Assembly (NCBI RefSeq): GCF_040250305.1 | Contig: NZ_CP158190.1 | Span: 3,566,001 to 3,630,000, forward strand | Direction: 5' to 3' | Length of the DNA: 64,000 bases | Origin: Peribacillus frigoritolerans | GTDB lineage: Bacteria; Bacillota; Bacilli; Bacillales; DSM-1321 | Shown: positions 43,757 to 52,813 of the stretch, piece after piece | Position numbering within the stretch: position 1 is the first letter of the stretch | Layout of the letters: the number at the start of each line of letters is the position of its first letter | The notes under the pieces: generated by a model | The model's database searches: none | What the model was told of the DNA's origin: nothing | The model's input: the letters and a program-made list of their open reading frames with translations, nothing else | Made by a program: the position numbers and the translations under genes

Positions 43757-44416
43757 ATGAAGAAATGGATCGCTTCAGCTGCTGTTGCATCTGCCATGAT
43801 GCTAACCCCACTGCAAGCCTTTGCAAATATTGGAGACCAAACCCTCAGACCCGGAATGACACATAGCGATGTCAAACAACTACAACAACTTTTAAAAACC
43901 AAAGGTTATTTCACATATTCAGGTTCACTGACTACATATTACGGCACCTATTCTGTATCAGCAGTGAAAAAATTCCAAAAAGCCAAAGGGTTAACTGCCG
44001 ATGGTATTGCCGGCCGTGGCACATTTAATGCGCTTGGTGTTTATAATGTCAATAATACAAGCTTGATCAGCTATGCAAAAACCTTAATAGGCAAACCCTA
44101 CAAATGGGGCGGAACAACACCGACTGGATTCGACTGCTCAGGCTTCGTCTATTACGTATTCCAAAAATCACAAGGAATTACCTTACCACGTACAACATCC
44201 TTGCTATATTCCAATACGGGTTTAAAAGTATCTTCACCAGCTAAAGGTGATCTTGTATTCTTTGATACTTCTTCTGGAAGAACAGGAGTATCCCATGTTG
44301 GGATTTATATCGGAAATGGTCAATTCATCAGTGCTACGTCTTCTAAAGGAATAACCATCACGGATATGGATAATTCTTATTGGAAACCAAAATATTTAGG
44401 TGCGAAAACTTTATAA
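43757..44416 (+). CDS. Secreted NlpC/P60 endopeptidase with peptidoglycan-binding domain
   Basis: Cell-wall hydrolase (219 aa). A signal peptide ends near residue 23 (AFA). A peptidoglycan-binding type 1 domain covers about 32-95 (SDVKQLQQLLKTKGYF) and an NlpC/P60 domain 102-219, with C127 in FDCSGF and H180 in VSHVGIY. Such enzymes cut gamma-D-Glu-diaminopimelate bonds. Start choice: an ATG three codons earlier is only two bases from GAGAGG. A WalR-type box upstream suggests growth-linked control. Confidence 0.9.
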   Translation: MKKWIASAAVASAMMLTPLQAFANIGDQTLRPGMTHSDVKQLQQLLKTKGYFTYSGSLTTYYGTYSVSAVKKFQKAKGLTADGIAGRGTFNALGVYNVNNTSLISYAKTLIGKPYKWGGTTPTGFDCSGFVYYVFQKSQGITLPRTTSLLYSNTGLKVSSPAKGDLVFFDTSSGRTGVSHVGIYIGNGQFISATSSKGITITDMDNSYWKPKYLGAKTL

Positions 44417-44425
44417 AATCCCATA

Positions 44426-44467
44426 AAACAACCGGACAGAATTCATAGTGATTCAGTCCGGTTGTTT
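44426..44467. terminator. Shared terminator of NlpC/P60 and lipoprotein genes
   Basis: Stem AAACAACCGGAC / GTCCGGTTGTTT, loop about 18 bases that itself pairs (GAAT / ATTC), followed by T residues. Confidence 0.85.
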
Positions 44468-44994
44468 TATTTTATATATAATATTTCATCCGTTAAATCC
44501 TCTACTGTCACCATGAATGAAGAGTCCAAGTTGGAACGGTTCATCATTTCGATATTATAAACATGCTCTGAGGGTAAATGGACGACTTCGAGAACCATGA
44601 ATCGCTGACTTTCCGCTTTGCTGACATGATCGAGGGCAGCAGTGACCGCCCTTTGTTCGGCCAAGCTTTTTTCATCCGTCAAAACAAGAATCAGTTCCGC
44701 TTCCGCTTTCCCAGGAAATGATTTCTTCACCCCGCCCCGGTGCCATGGTTTCACTTTCATCCCGATTTCCAGGTCGGAATAATCGAGAGCGTTACCATGT
44801 TGATCTTGAATGGATGTATCAGTGGTCACCTTATAATACGTCTCTTTAATCAAAATCCTTTTATCGTCAAGATCCGTAATGAAACCTTCTTCCCCCTTAT
44901 CGATGGCTTCATCCATGTTCCAATCAGGGGATTGACAGCTACCCAGAATAAAGGCAACGAAAATGGATATATAAAGATTTACAATCCTCTTCAT
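44467..44994 (-). CDS. DUF3221-like lipoprotein
   Basis: Predicted lipoprotein (175 aa from MKRIVNLY behind GGAGGG). The lipobox is ILGSC, with the lipidated cysteine near residue 20. The first domain (EGFITDLDDKRILI..LEIGMKVKPW..SFPGKAEAELI) fits DUF3221, as in YobA; the second half is not recognised. Function unknown. Confidence 0.75.
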   Translation of the reverse strand: MKRIVNLYISIFVAFILGSCQSPDWNMDEAIDKGEEGFITDLDDKRILIKETYYKVTTDTSIQDQHGNALDYSDLEIGMKVKPWHRGGVKKSFPGKAEAELILVLTDEKSLAEQRAVTAALDHVSKAESQRFMVLEVVHLPSEHVYNIEMMNRSNLDSSFMVTVEDLTDEILYIK

Positions 44995-45142
44995 ACAAAT
45001 CCCTCCTACTTGAAATAGACGGATTCCCCATGAAATAGTTACCAATTCATATGAAAACTTCGTTATTTTTCAAAAAAGGGGGAATGTCATCGACATTCCC
45101 CTTTAGACCATCTTTCGCCTTGTCCGGCAGCGAAAGTCTAGC

Positions 45143-45934
45143 TTACTTTTTAAAAAATGCTTTTTTTCCTAATGTTTCGGTGATCTTTGGAAACATGTTA
45201 TACCATTTCCCAGCTAAATTCATCCAGCCAGGAAGATTGATTTCCCTCTTATTGGTCAGCATCGCCGCTACGATTTTAGCAGCGACATCTTCAGGCTTAA
45301 GCATGAATTTTTCAACATTCTTTAAGTATGTACCTGATTCATCCGCAATGTTAAAGAAATTCGTTTCTATGGGGCCAGGATTGACGGTGGTCACAAAAAC
45401 ATGATCTTCCATCAGCTCGAGCCGAAGTGCGTTTGAATAGCCAAGAACCGCGAACTTGGTCGAAGAGTACAATGTTGATTTAGGAGTGGCGATTTTACCG
45501 GCCTGTGAAGCGATATTGATGATATGTCCCGATTTTCTCTGCTTCATATACGGAAGAACCAGCTTTGTGCAGGCCATCAATCCAATGACGTTGACAGCAA
45601 ACATTGCTTTCGTTTCATTTAATTCCGTATCCTGCGCTTCTTTAAACGTGCCGAAACCGGCATTGTTGACCAACACATCCACTTCACCTATTTGCGCATG
45701 GATGTCATTAAAAACATTTGTCACCTGATCAGTGTCTGCCACATCAAGCTTATAGGCATATACATCAATCCCATATTGGGTGATCAGTTCATTCCTTAGC
45801 TGTAGTAATTTATCCATGCTTCTGGCCAAGAGGACGAGACGGCCCCCCTGCTTTGCACTTTGAATGGCAACTTCCTTGCCAATCCCTCCGGAAGCTCCGG
45901 TAATAACAATAACTTTGCCTTGCAACTTATTCAA
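45143..45934 (-). CDS. yqjQ: Short-chain dehydrogenase YqjQ
   Basis: SDR-family oxidoreductase (263 aa). The cofactor motif is TGASGGIG, NNAG follows, and the catalytic residues are S in INIASQAG, Y and K in YSSTKFA. I chose a TTG start (NKLQGKVIVITG), because AGGAGG is eight bases upstream; the ATG eight codons earlier lies within that site. It closely follows yqjP. Substrate unknown. Confidence 0.9.
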   Translation of the reverse strand: MNKLQGKVIVITGASGGIGKEVAIQSAKQGGRLVLLARSMDKLLQLRNELITQYGIDVYAYKLDVADTDQVTNVFNDIHAQIGEVDVLVNNAGFGTFKEAQDTELNETKAMFAVNVIGLMACTKLVLPYMKQRKSGHIINIASQAGKIATPKSTLYSSTKFAVLGYSNALRLELMEDHVFVTTVNPGPIETNFFNIADESGTYLKNVEKFMLKPEDVAAKIVAAMLTNKREINLPGWMNLAGKWYNMFPKITETLGKKAFFKK

Positions 45935-45957
45935 AAAAGTGAGCCTCCTTGCGAACA

Positions 45958-46926
45958 TTAAGCGATTGAATACAGAATGACCCCAGATTGGATTTCTGTT
46001 TCGACTTCACCCAAGTCTTCTAAATAGTCCAGCTGACCGACCGTTTCCGAAAGGGTCAGGCCCACTTCCTGAAGGTATACTTTCGGAAACAGCTGCTGAC
46101 ATACTTCAAAGACCGATAAAGGCTTATCTTGAAGCATGCTTTTCACCTGCATGGCACGGTTATGCTGCCGCTCAAATCTATAGTGAATCAAGTCGGCAAC
46201 CGCATCTCCATCCACTTCAGATCCATGTCCGGAGTAAACGGTGGATATGGAAAAATCCAATAATTTTTGAAGTGATGCATTATACTGCAGTAACGGACGA
46301 GGCCTCATGCCTCCGGGAAGTAAAGGTGGTTCCATTAATGGATTAGGTGAAATCTTGGCAAGCAAATGATCGCCAACGATCATGACCCCGTCACTTTCCC
46401 GGTAAAAGGATAAATGGCTTTGCGCATGCCCTGGAGTCTCGATCACTTTCCAGCCTGGAAGACCAGGGAGCTCATCTCCCTCAGCCAAATATCCATGCAG
46501 CTTCCGTTCACTAAGGAAACTGATTTCGTCACGGTTATGGATCAGTTTATTTTTCAGCTCTTCTGCCACTCCGAACTTAGTGGCATAATCAAGGAAAAAA
46601 CGATTATGGGTTTCAAGGAATTCATCACTGATAGTCAGCCAGCGCTGATTGTTTTTGTGTCCATAAACCGGGATCTCTTTTTCAAAGAAATCGAGTGCAC
46701 CAGCATGATCAGGATGATGATGGGTTAAAATGATTTGTTCGATATCAGTCAGTTTCAGACCCAAATCCCCAAGCCCATTAGTCAGGGCTTCCTTTGATCG
46801 TTTTGTTTTCACTCCAGTATCGATTAGCGTTAAAGCATCCCCTTTAACTACATAAACATTCACATCACCCACTGCAAACGGCGTGGGCAAAGAAATTTTT
46901 GCAATATCTCCATTCCAATTCGCCAT
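45958..46926 (-). CDS. yqjP: Metallo-beta-lactamase-fold hydrolase YqjP
   Basis: Glyoxalase II-like metal hydrolase (322 aa). The HHHPDHAG motif (THHHPDHAGAL), a later histidine in TPGHAQSH, and aspartate in VGDHLL are the metal ligands. The C-terminal domain is helical. Start MANWNGD behind AAGGTGG. Probably co-transcribed with yqjQ. Substrate unknown. Confidence 0.9.
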   Translation of the reverse strand: MANWNGDIAKISLPTPFAVGDVNVYVVKGDALTLIDTGVKTKRSKEALTNGLGDLGLKLTDIEQIILTHHHPDHAGALDFFEKEIPVYGHKNNQRWLTISDEFLETHNRFFLDYATKFGVAEELKNKLIHNRDEISFLSERKLHGYLAEGDELPGLPGWKVIETPGHAQSHLSFYRESDGVMIVGDHLLAKISPNPLMEPPLLPGGMRPRPLLQYNASLQKLLDFSISTVYSGHGSEVDGDAVADLIHYRFERQHNRAMQVKSMLQDKPLSVFEVCQQLFPKVYLQEVGLTLSETVGQLDYLEDLGEVETEIQSGVILYSIA

Positions 46927-47094
46927 AATCTTTTCCACCTTAGAAAATTATATTTATATAAATCTTTTTATACGCTAAACAGGATTCTTAGTATACTTAT
47001 CATGTATAATTACCATTTTACATGTATTTTTAATTACTGTCATTATTTTCACATAATTCATGTCTATTTTTTATCGTCCATGCATATATTATCA

Positions 47095-47124
47095 TTGACA
47101 GAGTGCCAATATATCCTTCATAAT
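47095..47124 (+). promoter_or_regulatory. Promoter of the proI T-box leader
   Basis: -35 TTGACA (47095-47100), 18-base spacer, -10 CATAAT (47119-47124); it is the only strong sigma-A promoter before the leader. Confidence 0.75.
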
Positions 47125-47139
47125 CACAAGTAATTAAAG

Positions 47140-47396
47140 ACGGCATGGCTTTGATTAAGGCCAAGTAAATTATTGATGGCGTAAAGAGAGTGAAGCTCGG
47201 AATGTGCTGAAAGGCTTCATCGCCCCCTCATTATTGAACCTACCTTATGAGCCTTCAGGAAAACCTGACGTAATTCCCGCGTTAGAGGATTCAAGTGCAG
47301 CTTTTCTGTTTATTTATTATGGGAAGGTTGAACAAAGGTGGTACCACGGAAGCTAGACCTTTCGTCCTTTATTGGATGAGGGGTCTTTTTGTTTTT
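47140..47396 (+). ncRNA. T-box riboswitch, proline-specific, upstream of proI
   Basis: Leader RNA that senses uncharged tRNA. The T-box sequence AAAGGTGGTACCACGG is at 47334-47349, followed by a terminator (AGACC / GGTCT stem with CGTCC / GGATG inside, then a T run, 47355-47391). Stem I features include AGAGAG and GCTGAAAG. In the specifier loop, GAA-CCT-A places CCT at 47239-47241, a proline codon, in agreement with the downstream proline gene. Low charged tRNA-Pro should favour read-through. Confidence 0.92.
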
Positions 47397-47439
47397 CAAA
47401 TACAGGCCGAAAACTTCAAAAGAAAAAGGAGCGGGAAAT

Positions 47440-48285
47440 ATGAAAAAAATCGCGTTTATCGGAGCTGGATCGATGGCAGAAGCAATCATTTCGGGGCTGG
47501 TGACCCAACAGGTAATTGAGCCAGCAAATATTTTTGTAACAAATAAATCAAATGATGATCGGTTCGATTATTTAAAGAACCAATATGGTGTAACTGCCAC
47601 AAGATCGCTGCAGCTATTAGTACAGGATGCAAACCTTGTCGTACTGGCGGTGAAACCGAAAGATATTTTAGAAACGATGCAATCAATAAAAGAATATATT
47701 CGTGAAGAAATGCTGTTCATTTCCGTTGTTGCCGGGGTTCATACAACAAGCTTGGAAGGTATCGCCAACAAGCGGTTCTCGATCGTCCGTGCAATGCCTA
47801 ATACATCGGCAGCTGTAGGAAAATCAGCAACGGCCCTTGCGGCTAACTGTCATACGAAAGAAGCACAATTACAAACGGCGATTACCCTTTTTGAAACGGT
47901 AGGTACAGTGGCAGTTGTCGACGAAACCCAGCTAGATGCGGTAACAGGCTTATCAGGCAGCGGTCCGGCTTATATTTATTACTTGGTCGAGGCATTGGAA
48001 AAATCAGCAGAAAAAATAGGTCTCGATTCCGAAACCGCTAAGCAATTGATTCTCCAGACACTGATGGGTGCAGCCGATATGTTACAGAAATCACCTAAAA
48101 CGCCTGCTGTACTAAGAAAGGAAGTAACTTCACCAGGCGGAACGACAGAAGCAGGTCTGAAAGCACTTCAGGCTCATCAAGTGGAAGAAGCATTCATTGC
48201 CTGTGTACAAGAAGCGACTGAGCAATCGAAGCGAATGGGCAATCAAATAAGTAAAGAACTAGCCAAATATGTAGTTTCGCAGTAA
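47440..48285 (+). CDS. proI: Pyrroline-5-carboxylate reductase ProI
   Basis: Last enzyme of proline synthesis (281 aa), reducing pyrroline-5-carboxylate with NADPH. N-terminal Rossmann motif IGAGSMAEAI; C-terminal signature VTSPGGTTEAGL and GLSGSGPAYIY. The start follows GGAGCGGG; upstream frame is leader RNA. Control is by the T-box above, whereas stress-related proline synthesis genes are usually elsewhere. Confidence 0.96.
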   Translation: MKKIAFIGAGSMAEAIISGLVTQQVIEPANIFVTNKSNDDRFDYLKNQYGVTATRSLQLLVQDANLVVLAVKPKDILETMQSIKEYIREEMLFISVVAGVHTTSLEGIANKRFSIVRAMPNTSAAVGKSATALAANCHTKEAQLQTAITLFETVGTVAVVDETQLDAVTGLSGSGPAYIYYLVEALEKSAEKIGLDSETAKQLILQTLMGAADMLQKSPKTPAVLRKEVTSPGGTTEAGLKALQAHQVEEAFIACVQEATEQSKRMGNQISKELAKYVVSQ

Positions 48286-48302
48286 GGTGCATGATGATGA
48301 TC

Positions 48303-48332
48303 GGCTGTTGCCAGGCAACAGCCCTTTTTTTC
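48303..48332 (+). terminator. proI terminator
   Basis: Stem GGCTGTTGC / GCAACAGCC with a three-base loop and a seven-T run. Confidence 0.9.
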
Positions 48333-48353
48333 TAAGGGGTAGTCCTTCCGAAG

Positions 48354-48785
48354 TTACTTTATAATCAGCATATCATTTTCATCAAAACTCCAATCCTTCG
48401 AATAGGCAACCTCCCAATAGTAACCATCGGGGTCTGAAAAATATCCGCTGTACCCTCCCCAAAAAACATCCTGAGGTGATTTCTCGATTGTTCCCCCTGC
48501 CTTTTCAGCTTTGTTGATCATATCATCCACTTCTTCAATTGATTTAGCATTATAAGCAAGCGTAAGACCCGGGAAACCATTTTTCTTAGGCGGTTCTTTC
48601 TCATTGATGTCTTTTGCTAGCTCCTCTATAGGATACAAAGCAAGCTTCGTTCCGGCATTATTAAAAAAAACGATTGCGGGTTCGTCCTCTTTAACCGTTG
48701 TATGAAATCCCAACCCGTCCCGGTAAAACCTTAATGATTCAGCAATATCCCTGACACCTAAAGTTATAATGTTGATCCTGTTCAT
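48354..48785 (-). CDS. VOC (glyoxalase/bleomycin-resistance) family protein
   Basis: Small VOC-fold protein (143 aa): INIITLGVRDIAESLRFYRDGLGF at the N terminus and SDPDGYYWEVAY near the end. It has two paired beta-alpha-beta modules; exact substrate unknown. I placed the start at MNRINI behind AGGAGG; the frame upstream has no site. Confidence 0.85.
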   Translation of the reverse strand: MNRINIITLGVRDIAESLRFYRDGLGFHTTVKEDEPAIVFFNNAGTKLALYPIEELAKDINEKEPPKKNGFPGLTLAYNAKSIEEVDDMINKAEKAGGTIEKSPQDVFWGGYSGYFSDPDGYYWEVAYSKDWSFDENDMLIIK

Positions 48786-48971
48786 ACTAGTCCTCCTTTT
48801 TCCATGTTTTAAAGATAAATTCGACATCTGCATCACTTTTCCCTTTTTAGCTTGATTACCATCAGCCACACCATCACAAGTGCTTCTAAAAGTTCCTAAC
48901 AACGCTACCATTTGCAAAAAGCTGTCCACGGGGAATTAATTCCACCTTGGATTGCCCCTCATGCAAATTAC

Positions 48972-48998
48972 GTAGGAATTCCACTTTCTTTGCCGAAT
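48972..48998 (+). promoter_or_regulatory. Sigma-H-type promoter of racA
   Basis: GTAGGAATT (48972-48980), 11-base spacer, GCCGAAT (48992-48998): fits RNAGGAWWW / RNNGAAT exactly. Ten bases on, TTTTGTCAA resembles a Spo0A box. Sigma-H control of racA is known in B. subtilis. Confidence 0.78.
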
Positions 48999-49072
48999 GA
49001 ATACATGTTTTGTCAACAGTAAAGGAATTTCCCCATACTTATCGAATTCAACAACCAAAAGGGGGAATCTCG

Positions 49073-49624
49073 ATGAATACAAGTGCAGTTGCCCGGTTAC
49101 TGAATGTTTCCCATAGTACGATTCAACGCTGGGTCACCCAATTGAACATGGAAGTAGAACGGAATCAGCTTGGCCACTACCAGTTTTCGGATGAAGACAT
49201 TGCATTATTGAGAAAAATCCAAGATCAGCTGAACGAGGGCATCATTCTCCAAAAGGTCAGCATCTCAGAGAAGAAGCTTAGAAAAGCAACCATCCAGAAA
49301 CACTCCGAACCGAATAAAGAACATGATCAACTGCTAGAACGCATCATCCGGCTTGAAAATGGACTGAAAACAAAAGCGGACGATGTTGTATCCTATCAGC
49401 TTTTACAGCACAGAAGTGAAATGGAAGAAATGCATAAACTCGTTAAGAGGCTCGAAGCCCGTATCGAAGCGTTAGAAAAACCAATAGGTCAAAACTTTGA
49501 TTATTTCCTCGCGGCTGAAGAAGCTGCTGCCACTAAAAAGACGAAGAAAAGGCCATTCATAAAAATGATTTTTGGAAACAGAAAGAACGATAGTTCATCA
49601 TGGAGCACAGCCGACAGCGATTGA
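49073..49624 (+). CDS. racA: Chromosome-anchoring protein RacA
   Basis: MerR-like DNA-binding protein (183 aa) that ties origin-proximal DNA to the cell pole at DivIVA at the onset of sporulation. The helix-turn-helix covers about 1-60 (VARLLNVSHSTIQRWVTQLNM, GHYQFSDEDI). A coiled coil (about 90-140, VVSYQLLQHRSEMEEM) and a basic C-terminal tail (KKTKKRPFIKMIFG) follow. The start lies behind GGGGGAA. The VVSYQLLQHR pattern is typical of RacA. Confidence 0.88.
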   Translation: MNTSAVARLLNVSHSTIQRWVTQLNMEVERNQLGHYQFSDEDIALLRKIQDQLNEGIILQKVSISEKKLRKATIQKHSEPNKEHDQLLERIIRLENGLKTKADDVVSYQLLQHRSEMEEMHKLVKRLEARIEALEKPIGQNFDYFLAAEEAAATKKTKKRPFIKMIFGNRKNDSSSWSTADSD

Positions 49625-49726
49625 CATCGATTTTCAAGATGCTCATGAGCACCCACGATAGCCATTTTTCTTAAGCAAAACATTTCTTCAGTAATAGGAC
49701 CTGACCTTATTAATTACCCCAAAATA

Positions 49727-49770
49727 AAAAGGCCCTGACCCAAGATTAATCTACCTGGGTCGGGCCTTTT
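49727..49770 (-). terminator. Terminator of the ABC transporter operon
   Basis: Long stem AAAAGGCCC.GACCCA / TGGGTC.GGGCCTTTT after the ATPase gene. Confidence 0.85.
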
Positions 49771-49777
49771 CATCATC

Positions 49778-50572
49778 TTAAATCAATACTGCACGGTCAT
49801 TGAGCATTTTTTCGCCTTTGATGCGCTGGAATTCGTTAAGCAGTTTTTCGACGGTTAGCTTCTGCTTTTCAGCGCCTCTGGCTTCAAAAATGATTTGTCC
49901 CTTATCCATCATAATCAAGGAATTTCCAAGATCGATTGCCTGCTGCATATTATGAGTCACCATCAACGTCGTTAACTGGTTCTTTTCGACGATTTCCTTC
50001 GTAAGGTTTGTAACGAGCTCTGCCCGTGAAGGATCAAGTGCTGCTGTATGTTCATCAAGAAGCAGGATTTTAGGATCGGTGAAGGTCGCCATCAGCAATG
50101 ATAGTGCCTGACGCTCCCCTCCTGACAATAATCCCACTTTTGCAGTCATCCGGTTTTCCAAGCCCAAATGTAGGGTGCCCAAACATTCTTTAAAAAGTTC
50201 TTTCCGTTTTTTTGTCACCCCAAAACCTAAACCTCTTTTATTGGTTCTGCCATAGGCAATTGCCATATTTTCTTCAATCGTCATATGCGGTGCCGTACCC
50301 AGCATGGGATCCTGAAAAACGCGGCCAATCATTTTTGCACGGGCATGTTCTTCAATGGCCGATACGTTTTCACCATCAATGATGACTTCACCGGCATCAG
50401 GGAGAATCTTACCGGAAATCATATTCATCAAAGTCGATTTACCTGCTCCATTACTTCCGATGACTGTTACAAATTCACCTTTTGTCATCTGCAGTTCCAG
50501 ATTTCCAAGGGCTAGCTTTTCATCTGGTGTTCCCTCATTGAACACTTTATAAATCTGATTTAACCGAAGCAT
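49778..50572 (-). CDS. ABC transporter ATP-binding protein
   Basis: ATPase (264 aa) with Walker A GSNGAGKST, signature LSGGERQ, Walker B ILLLDEH and a switch histidine in VTHN. It is the third gene of a substrate-binding protein, permease and ATPase set, beginning 26 bases inside the permease end, with GGGAGGG upstream. The family (PF04392-type binding protein) includes tryptophan or tyrosine importers in streptococci; the substrate here cannot be told. Confidence 0.85.
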   Translation of the reverse strand: MLRLNQIYKVFNEGTPDEKLALGNLELQMTKGEFVTVIGSNGAGKSTLMNMISGKILPDAGEVIIDGENVSAIEEHARAKMIGRVFQDPMLGTAPHMTIEENMAIAYGRTNKRGLGFGVTKKRKELFKECLGTLHLGLENRMTAKVGLLSGGERQALSLLMATFTDPKILLLDEHTAALDPSRAELVTNLTKEIVEKNQLTTLMVTHNMQQAIDLGNSLIMMDKGQIIFEARGAEKQKLTVEKLLNEFQRIKGEKMLNDRAVLI

Positions 50573-51578
50573 ATTCTTCCCTCCCTTTCGGTAAAGTGCC
50601 ATCATGACGCATCTGTATTTCTTTAAGCCGCCTTTTCTTCCGGGTTTTTTCCTTTTGTTTATCGGAAATTTTTGGAATGACAAGTGCCCCGACCACAATA
50701 AGTGCCGTAATTAATTTAACATCTCCGGTTTCAAGGAATTCAACGCGAAGTGCCAAGGTTACGACGATTCGGTAAATGATCGCCCCTCCAATGACCGCCA
50801 GCGTAGCACGTGCAATCGTTTTTGCACCAAATAGAGCCTCACCGATTATGACGGATGCCAATCCGATGACAATGATTCCAATCCCCATGCCTATATCGCT
50901 AAAACCGTTATATTGGGCAACCAAGGAGCCCGAAAAAGCCACAAATGCATTTCCGATTGCAAGTCCAAGGATCTTCATGTTGCCGGTATGGGCGGAAAAA
51001 CTCTTGACCATGGCTTCATTATCACCAGTCGCCCGTAAGGCAAGACCAATTTCCGTTTTTAAAAAAGCTGACATTGCCGCCTGGATGACTACAGCCACAA
51101 TCAGCATAACGATTAATATGGCCCACGTTTTTGGCAGACTGTCACCGAGACCCACGAATGATAAAAGACCATTCAACAAATTGTCCAGCCCGGTGCCAGC
51201 CCAGGCATCCTGGATATTCGTGATAATGGTTGTTTGGGAAAGCAACGGAATGTTGGATGCACCCATGATCCGCAAATTGATCGAGTAAAGCGCAATCATC
51301 ATTAAGATACCTGCCAAGAGAGGATTGATTTTCCCTTTCGTATGCAGGAACCCCGTTATCGTCCCAGCGATGAACCCTGCCACCATGGCACTCAACGTGG
51401 CAACGATCGGCGAGTAACCGTTAACGATCATAATCGCGGCAACAGAGGCCCCTGTCACAAAACTGCCTTCCACAGTCATATCCGGGAAGTCGAGAATCCT
51501 GAATGTTAAATAGACACCAAGTGCCATGATTGCATAAATCATTCCCGACTCAAAAGAGTTGAATAAGGCTGAGAACAT
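50547..51578 (-). CDS. ABC transporter permease
   Basis: Integral membrane permease (343 aa) of the BPD_transp_2 (branched-chain/sugar) type with about eight to nine hydrophobic segments, beginning MFSALFNSFESGMIYAIMAL. It shows DFPDMTVEGSFVTGASVAA, typical of permeases paired with TrpX-like binding proteins. The charged C-terminal tail (KEKTRKKRRLKE) is cytoplasmic. Confidence 0.85.
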   Translation of the reverse strand: MFSALFNSFESGMIYAIMALGVYLTFRILDFPDMTVEGSFVTGASVAAIMIVNGYSPIVATLSAMVAGFIAGTITGFLHTKGKINPLLAGILMMIALYSINLRIMGASNIPLLSQTTIITNIQDAWAGTGLDNLLNGLLSFVGLGDSLPKTWAILIVMLIVAVVIQAAMSAFLKTEIGLALRATGDNEAMVKSFSAHTGNMKILGLAIGNAFVAFSGSLVAQYNGFSDIGMGIGIIVIGLASVIIGEALFGAKTIARATLAVIGGAIIYRIVVTLALRVEFLETGDVKLITALIVVGALVIPKISDKQKEKTRKKRRLKEIQMRHDGTLPKGREEYASVKSDL

Positions 51579-51610
51579 TTTTTTCTTCCTTCCCCGAACA
51601 AAAGCAGAGT

Positions 51611-52606
51611 TTATTTTACAAACTCAGCATCTGCTTTCCATTCTTCTTTTATTTCAACACCCATATCTTTTGCTGCTTTTTCATTGATGACCAATTTCAG
51701 TTTTTGTGGATATTGAACCGGGATATCTCCTGGTTTTTTACCATCCTTGAGGATTTCAACCGCTTTCTGCCCCGCTTCATAACCAATATCATAGTAACTG
51801 AAGCCATATGCTGCAAAACCGCCAGCATTCACGGAATCAAGCTCGCCGACAAACAAGGGGATATCTTGATCATTTGCCACGGAAATGACCGATTCCAGTG
51901 CCGAGACAACTGTATTATCAGTAATGATATAGAAAGCATCCGCTTTTCCGATTAAAGATTCCGTTGCCTGTTTAACATCCGCTGAAGTCGAGACGGAGGC
52001 TTCCACGACTTTCAAACCAGCTTTTTTCGCTTCCGCTTTCACATTCTTTATTTGGACGACTGAATTTTGCTCCCCTGTATTATAGACAGTTCCAATTGTC
52101 TTCGCCCCAAGCTCTTCCGCTAGGAATTTCATTGACTTTGCAATCGCTTCAGGATGGGAGTCCGTCGTACCCGTCACATTTCCGCCTGGTTTTTCCAAAG
52201 AAGTAACAAGCTCCCCCGCTACAGGATCGGTAACCGATGTAAAGACGATCGGGATATCCTTGGTCGCATTTAAAGCACTTAGAGCACTAGGAGTAGAATT
52301 CGCAAATATCAGATCCACTTTATCCCCAACGAAGTTATTGGCAATCGTCTGACTGTTGTTTTGGTCACCCTGTGCAATTTGAAGATCATATTTGGCATTG
52401 ATGTCACTGTCCTTCAGTGCCGCCTGGAATCCTTCATATGCTTGATCCAGGGAATCATGCTGAACGATTTGCGTTACCCCAATGTTGAAGGTATCCTTTC
52501 CGCTTTCATCCTTTGCCGTATCTTTTTCCTTGTCATTTCCACACCCAGCCAATAATAAACCTGCGACCAATGTCATGGCTGCAGTTGAATATAATTTCTT
52601 TTTCAT
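51611..52606 (-). CDS. ABC transporter substrate-binding lipoprotein (TrpX-like)
   Basis: Lipoprotein (331 aa) with lipobox LLAGC (C22) and a two-lobed periplasmic-binding fold of the ABC_sub_bind family (PF04392): NIGVTQIVQHDSLD, IANNFVGDKVDLIFANSTPSA, YDIGYEAGQKAVEIL. The order binding protein-permease-ATPase and a nearby promoter at 52683-52712 indicate one operon. Relatives bind aromatic amino acids. Confidence 0.87.
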   Translation of the reverse strand: MKKKLYSTAAMTLVAGLLLAGCGNDKEKDTAKDESGKDTFNIGVTQIVQHDSLDQAYEGFQAALKDSDINAKYDLQIAQGDQNNSQTIANNFVGDKVDLIFANSTPSALSALNATKDIPIVFTSVTDPVAGELVTSLEKPGGNVTGTTDSHPEAIAKSMKFLAEELGAKTIGTVYNTGEQNSVVQIKNVKAEAKKAGLKVVEASVSTSADVKQATESLIGKADAFYIITDNTVVSALESVISVANDQDIPLFVGELDSVNAGGFAAYGFSYYDIGYEAGQKAVEILKDGKKPGDIPVQYPQKLKLVINEKAAKDMGVEIKEEWKADAEFVK

Positions 52607-52682
52607 ATTTTCCCCCCGCTTTTTCCTTATTTAAATTAATGTTTTTCTAACGACGCCAGCTTTTTTCGCTTTTATGTCCTAA

Positions 52683-52750
52683 ATTATAATCGTTTAGTCC
52701 CAATTATTCCAATATATTTTTTAACTTTTTAGAATTTTTTGAGTTCTAAA
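52683..52750 (-). promoter_or_regulatory. Promoter and dyad upstream of the ABC importer
   Basis: Minus strand: -35 TTGGAA (52707-52712), 18 bases, -10 TATAAT (52683-52688). Just upstream is a dyad TTTAGAA-N9-TTCTAAA (52728-52750), a possible operator. No T-box or riboswitch is seen. Confidence 0.6.
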
Positions 52751-52761
52751 TATAAAACATG

Positions 52762-52805
52762 AAAAAAGCTGCTGTGAAAGGTATGGTAACTTTCACAGCA
52801 GCTTT
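52762..52805 (-). terminator. Terminator of the YisP-like gene
   Basis: Sixteen-base arms AAAGCTGCTGTGAAAG and its complement with a nine-base loop, then a T run on the minus strand. Confidence 0.88.
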
Positions 52806-52813
52806 ATGAAAAA

